Shown one piece after another: positions 30,676 to 39,819 of a DNA stretch of 49,040 nucleotides (within the stretch, counting starts at the first letter, position 1; every line of letters starts with the position of its first letter). Source of the DNA: a virus. Location of the stretch: IMG/VR virus record IMGVR_UViG_3300045931_000114, positions 1 to 49,040 of that record, one strand, 5' to 3'. The notes below the pieces were generated by a model, which was given only the letters and a program-made list of their open reading frames with translations, was not told the origin of the DNA and searched no databases. Position numbers and translations under genes: made by a program.

Positions 30676-31179
30676 ATGATTATCGACCGCGAACTATTGT
30701 TCTCGAATGCACAGGCCGTCACCGCGACCGCCGCGTCGACCGACCAGGTCGATCTCGCACCGCTCGGTTTGGCGTCCAGCGCAGGCGGCACGACATCCAA
30801 CAGCAATACCGGACGCGGTATCGGCAAGGGCGAGGAGCTCTACATCTTCATTTCGGTCGACACCACCATGACCGACTCCGGTTCGGACGCGACCGTGGCG
30901 ATCACGCTCGAGACCGACGACAACTCATCGTTCTCCTCGGCGGCCACGGTGGCGACGCTGGTCACGGTCCCGGCGGTCCAGGTGGCGGGCACGCGCTACA
31001 TCGTGCGGTTGCCGATCGCGACCACGGTGCCCTACGAGCGCTACCTGCAGCTCCGCTACACCGTGGCGAACGGTCCGCTGACGGCGGGCGCGTTCTCGGC
31101 GGGCATCGTCAAGGACGCCGACTCCATGATGCCGACGGCCGACGTTTACGTTGGCGGCTACGTCAACCAGGCGGGCTAG
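30676..31179 (+). CDS. Capsid cement/decoration protein (Bbp16 family)
   Basis: 167 residues. 'MIIDRELLFSNAQAVTATAA', 'IGKGEELYIFISVDTT', 'RYLQLRYTVANGPLTAGAFS' and 'AGIVKDADSMM' match the Bbp16-type cement protein of Bordetella phage BPP-1, which binds the outer capsid as trimers to strengthen it. The Gly/Ser/Thr-rich loop at ~34-48 looks like an insert. It lies directly after the capsid gene, as in BPP-1. Confidence 0.85.
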   Translation: MIIDRELLFSNAQAVTATAASTDQVDLAPLGLASSAGGTTSNSNTGRGIGKGEELYIFISVDTTMTDSGSDATVAITLETDDNSSFSSAATVATLVTVPAVQVAGTRYIVRLPIATTVPYERYLQLRYTVANGPLTAGAFSAGIVKDADSMMPTADVYVGGYVNQAG

Positions 31180-31180
31180 G

Positions 31181-31516
31181 ATGGTCCCGAAATACAAGCT
31201 CAAGAAGCGGCACTATCTCAACGACCGGCAGTACGCCGCAGGCGCAGAGGTCGACTGGGAAGGCCCGCCTTCGCTCAACATGCTGCCGGCCAACGCGGCA
31301 GCGGAGAAGGCCAAGGAGCTGTACGAGGCCGACCGCAAGCAGCGTCAGCGAACCCGCAACAGTGTCGGCTGGACGCCGACGCTCGCCGCCAACGCCATGC
31401 GCTTCATCACGCAGCCTGATCCGGAACTGGAAGGCAAGGACGGCCAGCCAAGAGACCCGATGCCCAACATCAACATCGTCGGCAAGCCGAAACCGCGGCG
31501 GACTGCAGTCGAATAA
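31181..31516 (+). CDS. Small structural-region protein, unknown
   Basis: 111 residues. A basic start (MVPKYKLKKRHYLNDRQYAA), a Pro-rich middle and an acidic end. Position after the cement protein suggests head completion or a minor virion role. No fold is assigned. It begins one base after the previous stop. Confidence 0.65.
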   Translation: MVPKYKLKKRHYLNDRQYAAGAEVDWEGPPSLNMLPANAAAEKAKELYEADRKQRQRTRNSVGWTPTLAANAMRFITQPDPELEGKDGQPRDPMPNINIVGKPKPRRTAVE

Positions 31517-31530
31517 ATCGGAGGATCTGA

Positions 31531-32001
31531 ATGGGCCAGCCTTATATTTCATCCAAGCGCCCGCTGTTCCTGGTCGGCGAACGCTGGGCGCAGCGTTCCA
31601 CGGCGGCGGTGATGACCAACGGTCTCGACATCTTCCGGGTATACGGCACCATCAAACTGCTCGACCTGATCTCGGAATGCGTGACGGCGAACGACTCGAC
31701 CGCCTCGACCTTGCAGTATCAGGCCGATCCGGACGTCGGCGCGTCAGCGACGATCTCGGGCGCGTCGGCCACGCTCGCCAGCGCTGCGGCGGGCGCCGCC
31801 GTCATCCTCAACGGCGACGCGCTGACCACGGCGCCTGCGGTCGCGGCGGTCGGCATCGCGATCGGCGGCAACCACCGCGGCATCATCATCCCGCCCGGCA
31901 TCATCGAGCTCGTGGTCGGTACCGGCTCGACGACCGGCACCTGGCGGCACTTCTGCCGCTACCTGCCGGTCACCGACGGCGCCAAGGTCATGCCGATCTA
32001 A
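31531..32001 (+). CDS. Virion protein of the capsid region
   Basis: 156 residues, rich in Ala/Gly/Thr and beta-prone: 'LLDLISECVTANDSTASTLQ', 'ATLASAAAGAAVILNGDALT', 'NHRGIIIPPGIIELVVGTGS'. Similar genes are found in podoviruses between cement and fibre genes. A capsid-surface or head-tail role is possible. The ribosome site is GGAGG. Confidence 0.62.
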   Translation: MGQPYISSKRPLFLVGERWAQRSTAAVMTNGLDIFRVYGTIKLLDLISECVTANDSTASTLQYQADPDVGASATISGASATLASAAAGAAVILNGDALTTAPAVAAVGIAIGGNHRGIIIPPGIIELVVGTGSTTGTWRHFCRYLPVTDGAKVMPI

Positions 32002-32015
32002 ATGGGGGCTGACTT

Positions 32016-32381
32016 GTGGCGACGGTCTCTTGGACAAGCACCAATCTCAAGACCCACGGCGATAACGTCGTCGTGGTGTCGTGGACGCCGCTGACCAACA
32101 CCAATCAGGACGGCCAGGCGTTCGAAATGCCCGGCTCGGCTGACCGCAGCGTGCAGGTGCTCGGCACGTTCGGCGCCGCTGGCAGCATCAATTTCGAGGG
32201 CAGCAACGAGGCCACGCCGACCACCTGGGCCATCCTCAACGACCCCTCGAGCGCGGCGCTGACGTTCACCGCCGCCAAGATCGAAGCCGTGCTGGAAATG
32301 ACGCGGTGGGTACGGCCGAAGATCACCGCAGGCGACGGCACCACCTCCCTCACGGTTCTCATGGCGGTGAAGAAACCATGA
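32016..32381 (+). CDS. Small beta-rich virion protein
   Basis: 121 residues, GTG start with GGGGG upstream. 'KTHGDNVVVVSWTPLTNTNQ', 'QVLGTFGAAGSINFEGSNEA' and 'VRPKITAGDGTTSLTVLMAV' give an all-beta profile seen in small head or decoration proteins of phages. The stop overlaps the next ATG as ATGA. Confidence 0.65.
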   Translation: MATVSWTSTNLKTHGDNVVVVSWTPLTNTNQDGQAFEMPGSADRSVQVLGTFGAAGSINFEGSNEATPTTWAILNDPSSAALTFTAAKIEAVLEMTRWVRPKITAGDGTTSLTVLMAVKKP

Positions 32382-32920
32382 TGGCACCCCCGTCTAAAAA
32401 GCCGTCTGAAACGGTCCCGGCATCGTCCAGCACCGGCACCGACAAGATCAATGCGGCGAGCGAGCTGCGCTGGTTCTTCAACCGGCTGCGCGCCACCATG
32501 ACCATTGCAGACGACCTAGAAAAGATCGGCTCGATGGAGAACGCGCTGGCGGAAAGCCAGAACACCCTCAAGAGCCTGACCGAACAGACCGACGATGCCA
32601 AGGCGAAGCTCGCGGCGCTGAAGGCGGATTGCGACGCCGCCGAAAGCCGCGCGGTGCGGATCGTCGACGAAGCGAATGCGAGGGCCGCCGCGGTCGCCAA
32701 GCAGAGCGAGGAGAACGCCCTCGCCAACACCAACAAGGCGCAGCTCGAGGCCAAGGCGATCGTCGACGACGCGAGGAAGCGCGCCAAGGATGTACTGGAT
32801 CGCAACAAGGCGGCGCAGGCCAAGTACGACAGCATCATCGCGGAAACCGCCGAGGCACAGAAGAAGCTTGACGCGGTGAAGGGCGAACTGGCAGCGATCG
32901 CGCGCCGCGCCGTCGCGTAA
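32378..32920 (+). CDS. Long coiled-coil protein, probable virion or assembly factor
   Basis: 180 residues. After a Ser/Pro/Thr-rich start, an almost continuous coiled coil runs from about residue 45 to the end ('MENALAESQNTLKSLTEQTD', 'LEAKAIVDDARKRAKDVLDR'). It is Ala/Lys/Glu-rich. It is coupled to the previous gene by ATGA. Similar proteins lie near fibre genes in podoviruses. Function not known. Confidence 0.65.
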   Translation: MMAPPSKKPSETVPASSSTGTDKINAASELRWFFNRLRATMTIADDLEKIGSMENALAESQNTLKSLTEQTDDAKAKLAALKADCDAAESRAVRIVDEANARAAAVAKQSEENALANTNKAQLEAKAIVDDARKRAKDVLDRNKAAQAKYDSIIAETAEAQKKLDAVKGELAAIARRAVA

Positions 32921-32932
32921 GGGAGAACAACA

Positions 32933-33349
32933 ATGGTTGCGTTCACCAAGTTTCAGGACACGGTCGAGCAGATGTGGACCGCCACGCACAACCTCACGGC
33001 GGCGGGCCATGTCGTGAAGGGCGCGCTGCATTCGGACGCGCCGGTTGTCGCGACCGACGACGAACTCGCTGATCTCTCGCAGCCGACCGGCACCGGCTAC
33101 ACCGCCGGCGGCGACGACACGCAGAACGGCATGACGGAATCCGGCGGCACCGCGACGTGGACGGCGGTGGACCATACCTGGACGGCGACGGCGGGCGACT
33201 GGACCGCGTTCCGCTATCTCGCCCACCACAACGACAACTCGACGACCGACAAGCTGCTGGGCGATTGGGACTACGGCTCCAACGTCACGCTGCTCAACGG
33301 CGAGACGTTCACCGCAGACTATGGGGCGAGCGTAGGCACTTTGGCATGA
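32933..33349 (+). CDS. Small virion protein, beta-rich
   Basis: 138 residues. 'FTKFQDTVEQMWTATHNLTA', 'LADLSQPTGTGYTAGGDDTQ', 'FRYLAHHNDNSTTDKLLGDW' and 'NGETFTADYGASVGTLA' are typical of small proteins encoded in fibre modules of tailed phages. It overlaps the next gene by ATGA. A fibre-attachment or decoration role is plausible. Confidence 0.68.
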   Translation: MVAFTKFQDTVEQMWTATHNLTAAGHVVKGALHSDAPVVATDDELADLSQPTGTGYTAGGDDTQNGMTESGGTATWTAVDHTWTATAGDWTAFRYLAHHNDNSTTDKLLGDWDYGSNVTLLNGETFTADYGASVGTLA

Positions 33350-33834
33350 GCGATGAGGGCGTTACGCGAAGGGCGGTGGTGACGGGCGCGGCTGCTGCTG
33401 CGCCTGCGATGATCGTCCATTCGCTCGGTCACGCCTCTATCAGCAACACCCTGACGCCAGAGCAAGAGGAAGCAAAGTATCGTTCGCTCGGCCCGATCGC
33501 CGAACGGCATGGCCGCTTTCCCAAAGGGACGGTGTTGCCGGAAACGACCGTGCAGGCGTGCCCGCGCGTGAGGGTGAGAGATCTGCCGAGGGACTTCCTG
33601 CCGAGAAAGTATTTCGAGGCGCTCGAGCATAATCAGAAGATCGCGTCGTGCTGCCGGCATCCCGAGAACCACGACATCGAGGCGAAGAAATCGCATCGTC
33701 TTGAGCAAGCCCCCGACATCTACATTTTGCATTGCGGCTGCGGCCGGCGGCATTTCCGCTTTTGCTGCGGGCAGACCGATCCGTACCGTCCGTTTTGGGA
33801 TGCCAGTCCGGCGGTAGCGCCCGCCGCAGCTTAA
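33346..33834 (+). CDS. Protein with Tat-like signal and Cys-rich end
   Basis: 162 residues from ATG 33346. The start 'VTRRAVVTGAAAAAPAMIVH' has twin Arg and a following hydrophobic run, as in Tat signal peptides, although short. The rest is charged, and the end has 'CCRHPENHD' and 'ILHCGCGRRHFRFCCGQTD', suggesting metal binding. It is unusual in the middle of the structural block. It may be a morphon carried along with the fibres. Unknown function. Confidence 0.6.
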   Translation: MSDEGVTRRAVVTGAAAAAPAMIVHSLGHASISNTLTPEQEEAKYRSLGPIAERHGRFPKGTVLPETTVQACPRVRVRDLPRDFLPRKYFEALEHNQKIASCCRHPENHDIEAKKSHRLEQAPDIYILHCGCGRRHFRFCCGQTDPYRPFWDASPAVAPAAA

Positions 33835-33849
33835 CGGCGGGGGCGGTAG

Positions 33850-34785
33850 ATGCCCTCGACCGGCGATCTCGTCCAGCAAAGCACCACCACCACCGGTACC
33901 GGCAACCTGACGGTCGCGTCGGTCAACGGCCGCCGCACGTTCGCAACCGTGTTCGGCACTGGCGGCACGACCAACGTGTTTTGGTATTTCGTTATGAGCC
34001 GTGACAATTCCGATTGGGAACACGGCACCGGCCACATGAGCGACTCGACGACATTGGTGCGCGACACCGTGATCTCGTCGTCGAACTCGAACGCGCTGGT
34101 GAACTTCGGCTCTGGAACGAAAGATATAACCAGCGACCAGCCGACCAGCGAGCGTGTCTACAAGACGCTCGACAACGCGCTGACGTCGGCCACCGACTCG
34201 ACATCGACCTCAACCGGAGCGCTGAAACTGACGGGCGGCCTTGGGGCACAGGGCAGTATCCATTTTGGCACTTCGATTGCCGGCGCTGGCGCAACTGCCG
34301 GGTCTGTGCCGGGTGTTGGCAACACCAACACCGGGTTCGATTGTTATGGCGGCTATGTCGCGGTCAGCCGAGGTGCAGCGACCTCCCTGTTCTTAAACCA
34401 GAACGCCGATGGCACGCTCGCTTGGTTTGGCCGCAGCGGCACCAATGTCGGGAGCATTTCGGTCACGACGACGGCGACCGCCTTCAACACATCGTCGGAC
34501 CGCGACCGCAAGCGCGACAACAAGCCGTTCGCTGACGCAGAGAGGATCATCCGCGATCTCAAGATCTGGGACTTCGAGTGGCGGGACGCGCCCGGCGTGC
34601 GCGGCGTCGGCGTGTTTGCACAAGAGGCCCGCGAGGTCTGGCGCGATCCGGTCACCTCGTCAGAACAGCCCGGCGGCTGGATGACCGACTACAGCAGATA
34701 CGTTCCGGTACTGATCGCGCGGGTGCAGGAGCTCAGCGCGGAGCTGGCTGATCTCAGGAAAAGGATCGACGGGCATGGCAATTGA
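33850..34785 (+). CDS. Tail fibre with C-terminal intramolecular chaperone (peptidase S74)
   Basis: 311 residues. A Thr/Gly/Ser-rich shaft of beta repeats takes up ~1-205. 'FNTSSDRDRKRDNKPF' (from 212) starts the S74 chaperone: Ser216 and Lys221 have the five-residue spacing of the self-cleaving dyad. 'GVRGVGVFAQEAREV' and 'DYSRYVPVLIARVQEL' complete it. The chaperone trimerises the fibre and then cuts itself off. It is short for a fibre, so it may be a tip or side fibre. Overlaps the next gene by 11 bases. Confidence 0.85.
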   Translation: MPSTGDLVQQSTTTTGTGNLTVASVNGRRTFATVFGTGGTTNVFWYFVMSRDNSDWEHGTGHMSDSTTLVRDTVISSSNSNALVNFGSGTKDITSDQPTSERVYKTLDNALTSATDSTSTSTGALKLTGGLGAQGSIHFGTSIAGAGATAGSVPGVGNTNTGFDCYGGYVAVSRGAATSLFLNQNADGTLAWFGRSGTNVGSISVTTTATAFNTSSDRDRKRDNKPFADAERIIRDLKIWDFEWRDAPGVRGVGVFAQEAREVWRDPVTSSEQPGGWMTDYSRYVPVLIARVQELSAELADLRKRIDGHGN

Positions 34786-35098
34786 TCAGGGTACGACCAC
34801 CGTCACCACGCAAAAGTCCGACCGCTGTTGGCGGGCCGAAATCTTCATCGACGAAGATCTCGTCCAGCAGTTGGTGTTTCATCGCGAGATCCGCGCCAAG
34901 GACACCGCAACCAACGAAGTCGTGGCGCGGGACCGCACCAGCATTTTGCCTACCCGCCGCACCTCCGACCAGATCAAGACCAAAACCTACGTAGCGGGCG
35001 GGCTGACTGCGACCGGCCAGCAAATCTTGCAGCTCATCAACAAGATGGCCGACGACGAACGGCAAGTCGATATAGCCAATCCTCCCCCGACGCCGTAG
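34775..35098 (+). CDS. Small hypothetical protein in the fibre module
   Basis: 107 residues: 'TTTVTTQKSDRCWRAEIFID' and 'QQLVFHREIRAKDTATNEVV', a beta-rich start, then a helix ('ATGQQILQLINKMADDE') and a Pro-rich end. Unknown family. Its position between two fibre-type genes suggests a fibre accessory or chaperone role. Confidence 0.65.
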   Translation: MAIDQGTTTVTTQKSDRCWRAEIFIDEDLVQQLVFHREIRAKDTATNEVVARDRTSILPTRRTSDQIKTKTYVAGGLTATGQQILQLINKMADDERQVDIANPPPTP

Positions 35099-35118
35099 GG
35101 GGATAATGAGGCCGGGCG

Positions 35119-38100
35119 ATGATCGGCAACCCGATTGGGCGTTCGCCCGGCAACACGCTTCTCAATCTCATCAACTATTCGCTGACGGTTGACGGCACTA
35201 CTTTTACTTTCACCGGCCAGGCGGTCACGATACGGCGCGGCCGTCCGATTGTCGTCGGCACGACCAGCTTCACGTTCACTGGACAGCCCGTCACGCTGAC
35301 ACGACGGCGGCCGATCGTCGTCGGCACGACGTCGTTCAGCTTTACCGGGCAGGCCGTTACGCTGCGCCGTCCGCGCACCGTCGTGGTGGGAGGAACGTCT
35401 TGGACCTTCACCGGCCAGGACGTCACGCTGCGCCGCACCCGTCCGCTGGTCGCCGCCGGAACGTCTTTTACCTTCACCGGCCAGGCCGTGACGCTAAAGC
35501 ACGGCTACGTCATTACGGTTCAGGCTGGCAGCTTCACGTTCAGCGGCAGTGCCGTCACGCTGACTGCGCTGCAACATCAATACCCGGAAAGTGACATCTC
35601 GATCGGCTCATGGACCGACCAGGCTGGCGGTACGACAAACCTCTACAGCGTGGTCGATGAGCCGCTGACGCCGAACGACTCCGATTACGTCAAGTCGCCG
35701 GATATGTCGGCCGGCAGCAGCGAATTGGTGCTTGGCTTCGGCACCATGTCGACGCCCGGAGTCGACACGGGCCACACGCTGCGCGTCCGCTATCGCAAGG
35801 TGAACGTCGATGGCGGGACAGAACTGAATTTTAACTTCGCGCTGTTGCAGGGCACGACGGTCATCGCGGAGCAAAACGTACCGGACGTCGGCACAAGTTG
35901 GGTGACGGGCGAACTCAATCTCTCGACGACCGAAGCGGCGGCGATCACCAACTATAACGATCTGCGCGTCAGACTTACCGCAGAGGGGCCGGCGGCTGCG
36001 GCCGCGTTCCCGGTAATGGAATCCAGTGCGGCATCGCTCGATAGTTCATACTCTGGCGGCTCGGGAACCAAGACATTCACTCTGCCGTCTGGAATTACCA
36101 GCGGCGATCTGCTGGTTGCCGTCATCTATGCGGCAGAGGCGGGGCCGACGATCACCAAGTCTGGGTGGACGGCCACGGCCGCCTCTCCATCATCGAACGG
36201 TAACGCGCGCTGCACCGTTCTCTACAAGGAAGCGGACGGCAGCGAATCCGGCACCATAGCGTTTGATTTCTCTAACATGGCTACGCATGCGGGCGCGTGC
36301 ATCTACCGTATCAGCGGACAGCACGACAGTTCGGCCCCCGAGTCGGCGTTCAACACGACCATTAAAGACCCGCCGTCCCTAACCGCTTCGTGGGGGGCTG
36401 AAAAGAACCTTTGGCTTGCAAACTCATTCGACAACGGCGGCGACGGTTCCTACTCGGCGGCTCCGTCTGGATATAGCGGCTTCATATCGTTCAACGGCAC
36501 CGAGTCGAGTTCGGTCGAGGCGGACGGCGCCGGGGCCTGGATCGAGAGCGAGGCGGACACTGAAAATCCCGGCGCGTTCACGGCAACCGTCGTGGCCGAC
36601 AATCCGATCAACGCGACTGTCGTTATCAGACCGGGCGCTGGCGGATCTACCACGACAACCGTAACCGCTCCCAACGGTCAGTCGTGGACTTTACAGGGCA
36701 CCGTTGAGAACGGGACATACGTCAACGGCGATGTATGGGTGAACGCCGGCGGCGGAACCGTTCGGGTGTTGTCGGTATCCACGTCCCCCGATGGCAGCGG
36801 GTCGACCGCGCGCAATGGCGGGATGATCAATCCGTCGTTCAATACGTTTGTCGAGTCCTCGCCAATGGGGAACACCGTCTCAACCAGCTTCAAGCAGGGC
36901 TTCGACGGGCGAGCCACCGTCTCGGGCGTGATGGATTATGACGACAGCTATAATGCTCACTTGGATATTCCGGCGCTCGACCTGAGTCCCGGCGACAGCC
37001 TTGTTTCGTGCGTCAGTTTCATGCCGGAACTCAACAAGGCGTCGCTTGACTCGCATTGGGGGTCGAACTCTCAGGCTATTTCTAGAATGGCGGTTCTCAC
37101 GGTTGTCGGCTCGACACCGACCACCGGCTCCTTCCGGCCCAATTATTTCGGCACGACAAAGATCAGCAAGACGTGGGGCGATGTTAATACGGCTTTGATG
37201 CCTGATCTGGCGTTGTCTGATCCCAAGAGTACGTCGTCGGACGGTTTCCATCTTGATAGCGGTTCGGTTTATGTCGGGTCGTCGTCTGACCCGACGCATC
37301 GCACGTCCACCGACGAAATGAACATCAACGCGCTGCGGGATGTGCAATGGTATGTCTATCCCATGCACGGCGGGTTCTGCGTCTCGTATCTCTCGCCGCT
37401 GTTCAATATGTTCTGGTATCCAGAACAACGCGGGATGTCCTACGGACAGATCGCAAATTATGTGATGGGTGACTTTACTGATCGTGACGATTTCTTAAAG
37501 CGCATAATTCAGGTCGCGATCGACGCCTATGCCATTGTCGAGGGTGACGGGTTTACTGGCTCAAGCCCGTTCGGCGGCGGGGCTGGTTTCCCGTTCTCGC
37601 CGCTCTGGTTCATCCGCTTTGCCGGGCTGCTGTTCGACGATACGGACTTCAAGGACGCCAAGAACACCGGGACGGGCCACACCGATTACGACAGCAACAC
37701 GATCTACAAGTGGGGCGAGCAAAACCGTTGCTACTACTCGGCATCGGCGCATTCTCAATACAATACGCATCTTCCGGCTGAGATAACCGGCGACACGCCG
37801 CTCTACGGCGATCCGCCCTACGGCGATGTATCTGGCGGGCAATCGTCGAACGGCACCATCCGCGATCCCGATGGCGTCTACGACATGTTCCCATACGAGG
37901 ACCGCCCATCCAGTCCGAGTACACGATATACGGAATGGAAAAAGACCGGTCCGGCGGATGATCCCAACATCGGGTCATACATGACGATGAGCCGCGCCGC
38001 GATGGGCGCCGTTCTCGCAAGCTACTGCATGGGCGACGAAGCGTTCTGGCCCGGAGCGATCAAGGACTTCGCGCTTCGCCACGCCGCAGACCCGCAGATG

Positions 38101-38244
38101 TGGGGCGGAGGGTTTAATACGAACTTCGATTATACCGACGCCTTCACGGCCCCAAAGGAATTCTACCGCGACATCTACGGCATGGGCGGAACGGGTAATG
38201 GCTGGATCACCGACCTTTGGGATTCCGAGGTCGGCGTACCGTAA
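35119..38244 (+). CDS. Large fibre/tailspike-type protein with FTFTGQ repeats and lyase-like C-terminus
   Basis: 1041 residues. Six ~22-residue repeats of the type FTFTGQAVTL + RRxRPIVVG occupy ~20-155. Then come two or three beta-sandwich-like regions (Ser/Thr/Gly-rich, ~155-600, with 'LYKEADGSESGTIAFDFSNM'). From ~600, helical segments such as 'LKRIIQVAIDAYAIVEGDG' and 'WFIRFAGLLFDDTDF' recall the (alpha/alpha) barrels of polysaccharide lyases and related phage proteins. It could be a second, enzymatic receptor-binding protein. Catalytic residues are not assignable by eye. Confidence 0.68.
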   Translation: MIGNPIGRSPGNTLLNLINYSLTVDGTTFTFTGQAVTIRRGRPIVVGTTSFTFTGQPVTLTRRRPIVVGTTSFSFTGQAVTLRRPRTVVVGGTSWTFTGQDVTLRRTRPLVAAGTSFTFTGQAVTLKHGYVITVQAGSFTFSGSAVTLTALQHQYPESDISIGSWTDQAGGTTNLYSVVDEPLTPNDSDYVKSPDMSAGSSELVLGFGTMSTPGVDTGHTLRVRYRKVNVDGGTELNFNFALLQGTTVIAEQNVPDVGTSWVTGELNLSTTEAAAITNYNDLRVRLTAEGPAAAAAFPVMESSAASLDSSYSGGSGTKTFTLPSGITSGDLLVAVIYAAEAGPTITKSGWTATAASPSSNGNARCTVLYKEADGSESGTIAFDFSNMATHAGACIYRISGQHDSSAPESAFNTTIKDPPSLTASWGAEKNLWLANSFDNGGDGSYSAAPSGYSGFISFNGTESSSVEADGAGAWIESEADTENPGAFTATVVADNPINATVVIRPGAGGSTTTTVTAPNGQSWTLQGTVENGTYVNGDVWVNAGGGTVRVLSVSTSPDGSGSTARNGGMINPSFNTFVESSPMGNTVSTSFKQGFDGRATVSGVMDYDDSYNAHLDIPALDLSPGDSLVSCVSFMPELNKASLDSHWGSNSQAISRMAVLTVVGSTPTTGSFRPNYFGTTKISKTWGDVNTALMPDLALSDPKSTSSDGFHLDSGSVYVGSSSDPTHRTSTDEMNINALRDVQWYVYPMHGGFCVSYLSPLFNMFWYPEQRGMSYGQIANYVMGDFTDRDDFLKRIIQVAIDAYAIVEGDGFTGSSPFGGGAGFPFSPLWFIRFAGLLFDDTDFKDAKNTGTGHTDYDSNTIYKWGEQNRCYYSASAHSQYNTHLPAEITGDTPLYGDPPYGDVSGGQSSNGTIRDPDGVYDMFPYEDRPSSPSTRYTEWKKTGPADDPNIGSYMTMSRAAMGAVLASYCMGDEAFWPGAIKDFALRHAADPQMWGGGFNTNFDYTDAFTAPKEFYRDIYGMGGTGNGWITDLWDSEVGVP
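35200..35565 (+). repeat. Six 66-bp coding repeats (FTFTGQ units)
   Basis: Units coding FTFTGQAVTL-like segments recur every 66 bases within the large fibre gene; for example the 'caccggccag/cactggacag' block at 35211 and 35277. The DNA is diverged, while the protein pattern is tightly kept. Confidence 0.8.
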
Positions 38245-38253
38245 AGGTCGGCG

Positions 38254-39819
38254 ATGGCTACGAAGCTCTTTCTACGCAACACGCAGACCAACGGAATAGG
38301 CGCGACCTATTTCGACATGCTGAAAACTGCCGGGTCGTCGACCTCCACGGCGGTCGTCAACACCACATCCGGCGGCACCGAAATCCAGTGGACGCAGACG
38401 GCGGGCGGCTCGGTCATCCAGTGGATTTCGCCGCCGCTCGCCGCCGGCGTCACGCTCACGACGTCCGATATTTCGATCTGGGCGATCGAGAGCGCGGCGC
38501 AGGCCAACGCGGGCGGTCGCTACCGCGTGTTCAAGCGCACGTCGGGCGGCACCGAGACGGAGCTTGCGGGCGGCCCGTTCAACGATGGCTTCGAGTTCGA
38601 TGCCGCCACCAACACGGAAATGACGTGGGTCGGCAACTTCACCGATACCGCGTTCTCGGCCGGCGACCGGATCCTGCTCAAGCTCTACATCACCAACGTC
38701 GGCACGATGGGCGCGAGCCGCACCTGTACGGTGACGTACAACGGCGCGGACGCCGCGACCGGCGACAGCTTCCTCAACATCAACGAAAATCTGCTGTTCG
38801 CCACGTCGGTTGTGGCCGCAGGAACGAGCTTCACGTTCACGGGCGCGACCACAACCAGCCTTGAGCGTGGCTACGAGGTGGTGCCCGAGGCCGCGAGCTT
38901 CGCCTTCACGGGCCAGGCGGTCACCGTCAGGCACGGCTATCCGATAGTCGCGGCGGGCGGTTCGTTCACCTTTACCGGCAGCGCCGCCACGCTGACGCAT
39001 ACGGCGGGCAGTGCCGAGGCCCGGATCGAGGTTTCGTGGGTCGAGCTCACCCTGCCGATCGGCTTCGTCGCCAACGAGCTGATCGCCGGGTCGGGGACAT
39101 TCAACTTCACCGGGCAGGCCACATCGTTCCGATGGACGCACAAGATCGCGGCCGAGACGGGCAGCTTCGCCTTCACCGGGCAGCCGGTATCGCTGGAACA
39201 GGGCTACGAGATCACCCCGGAGGCAGCCGCCTTTGCCTTCACCGGGCAGTCCGTAACCCTGAAACATGGCTATGAGATTGCCCCGGAATCCGCCGCTTTC
39301 GTCTTTACCGGGCAGACCGCCAGTCTGGAATTGGGCCGCGAGATCGCGCCGGAAAACGGCAGCTTTGTATTTACCGGCCAGGCCGTCACCCTCACCAAGC
39401 TATCGGCCAAGACGCTCAACGCCGATTCCGGCGCATTCACCTTCACCGGCCAGGCGGCAAGCCTGGAGCGCGGTTACGAGATCGCGCCGCAAAATGGCGC
39501 TTTCGTATTCACCGGGGGCGACATCGCGCTGACCTATGAACCGGCCGGCGAATACATCATCGGCGTCCAGAGCGGCGCGTTTGTCTTTACCGGGCAGGCC
39601 ATTGAACTCAGGTCGGCCCGCCGGTTGACGGTCGGTTCCGCCGCTTTTGCCTTCACTGGCAGCACCGTCACCTTGCGATCAAACCGGCGGCTTTCGACCG
39701 ATGCAGGGGCCTTCGTCTTTACCGGCACCGCGGCCAATCTGAACTACTCCGGTTCGCAGCCCAGCCTGATTGATACCCACGACTACCTCGTGCGCGCCCG
39801 CCGCCGCGCCCGGCGCTAG
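38254..39819 (+). CDS. Repeat-rich virion protein (thirteen FTFTGQ units)
   Basis: 521 residues. The first ~185 form a beta domain ('GGTEIQWTQTAGGSVIQWIS', 'RTCTVTYNGADAATGDSFLN'). The rest is thirteen ~22-residue units of the consensus GAFxFTGQAVTLxxGYEIAPE, ending in a short Arg-rich tail. Each unit looks like a beta hairpin with one turn. Such stacks make rod-like shafts. The same unit is in the gene before, so the two proteins may share an origin or pack together. An AAGG ribosome site precedes the ATG. The stop TAG starts the motif TAGTGCGTTG. Confidence 0.72.
   Translation: MATKLFLRNTQTNGIGATYFDMLKTAGSSTSTAVVNTTSGGTEIQWTQTAGGSVIQWISPPLAAGVTLTTSDISIWAIESAAQANAGGRYRVFKRTSGGTETELAGGPFNDGFEFDAATNTEMTWVGNFTDTAFSAGDRILLKLYITNVGTMGASRTCTVTYNGADAATGDSFLNINENLLFATSVVAAGTSFTFTGATTTSLERGYEVVPEAASFAFTGQAVTVRHGYPIVAAGGSFTFTGSAATLTHTAGSAEARIEVSWVELTLPIGFVANELIAGSGTFNFTGQATSFRWTHKIAAETGSFAFTGQPVSLEQGYEITPEAAAFAFTGQSVTLKHGYEIAPESAAFVFTGQTASLELGREIAPENGSFVFTGQAVTLTKLSAKTLNADSGAFTFTGQAASLERGYEIAPQNGAFVFTGGDIALTYEPAGEYIIGVQSGAFVFTGQAIELRSARRLTVGSAAFAFTGSTVTLRSNRRLSTDAGAFVFTGTAANLNYSGSQPSLIDTHDYLVRARRRARR
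38820..39755 (+). repeat. Thirteen coding repeats (FTFTGQ units), mostly ~66 bp
   Basis: Units with the protein signature F-x-F-T-G-x run through the last two thirds of the gene. Several (GYEIAPE types around 39200-39500) are close enough in DNA to recombine, so copy number may vary between isolates. Confidence 0.8.
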
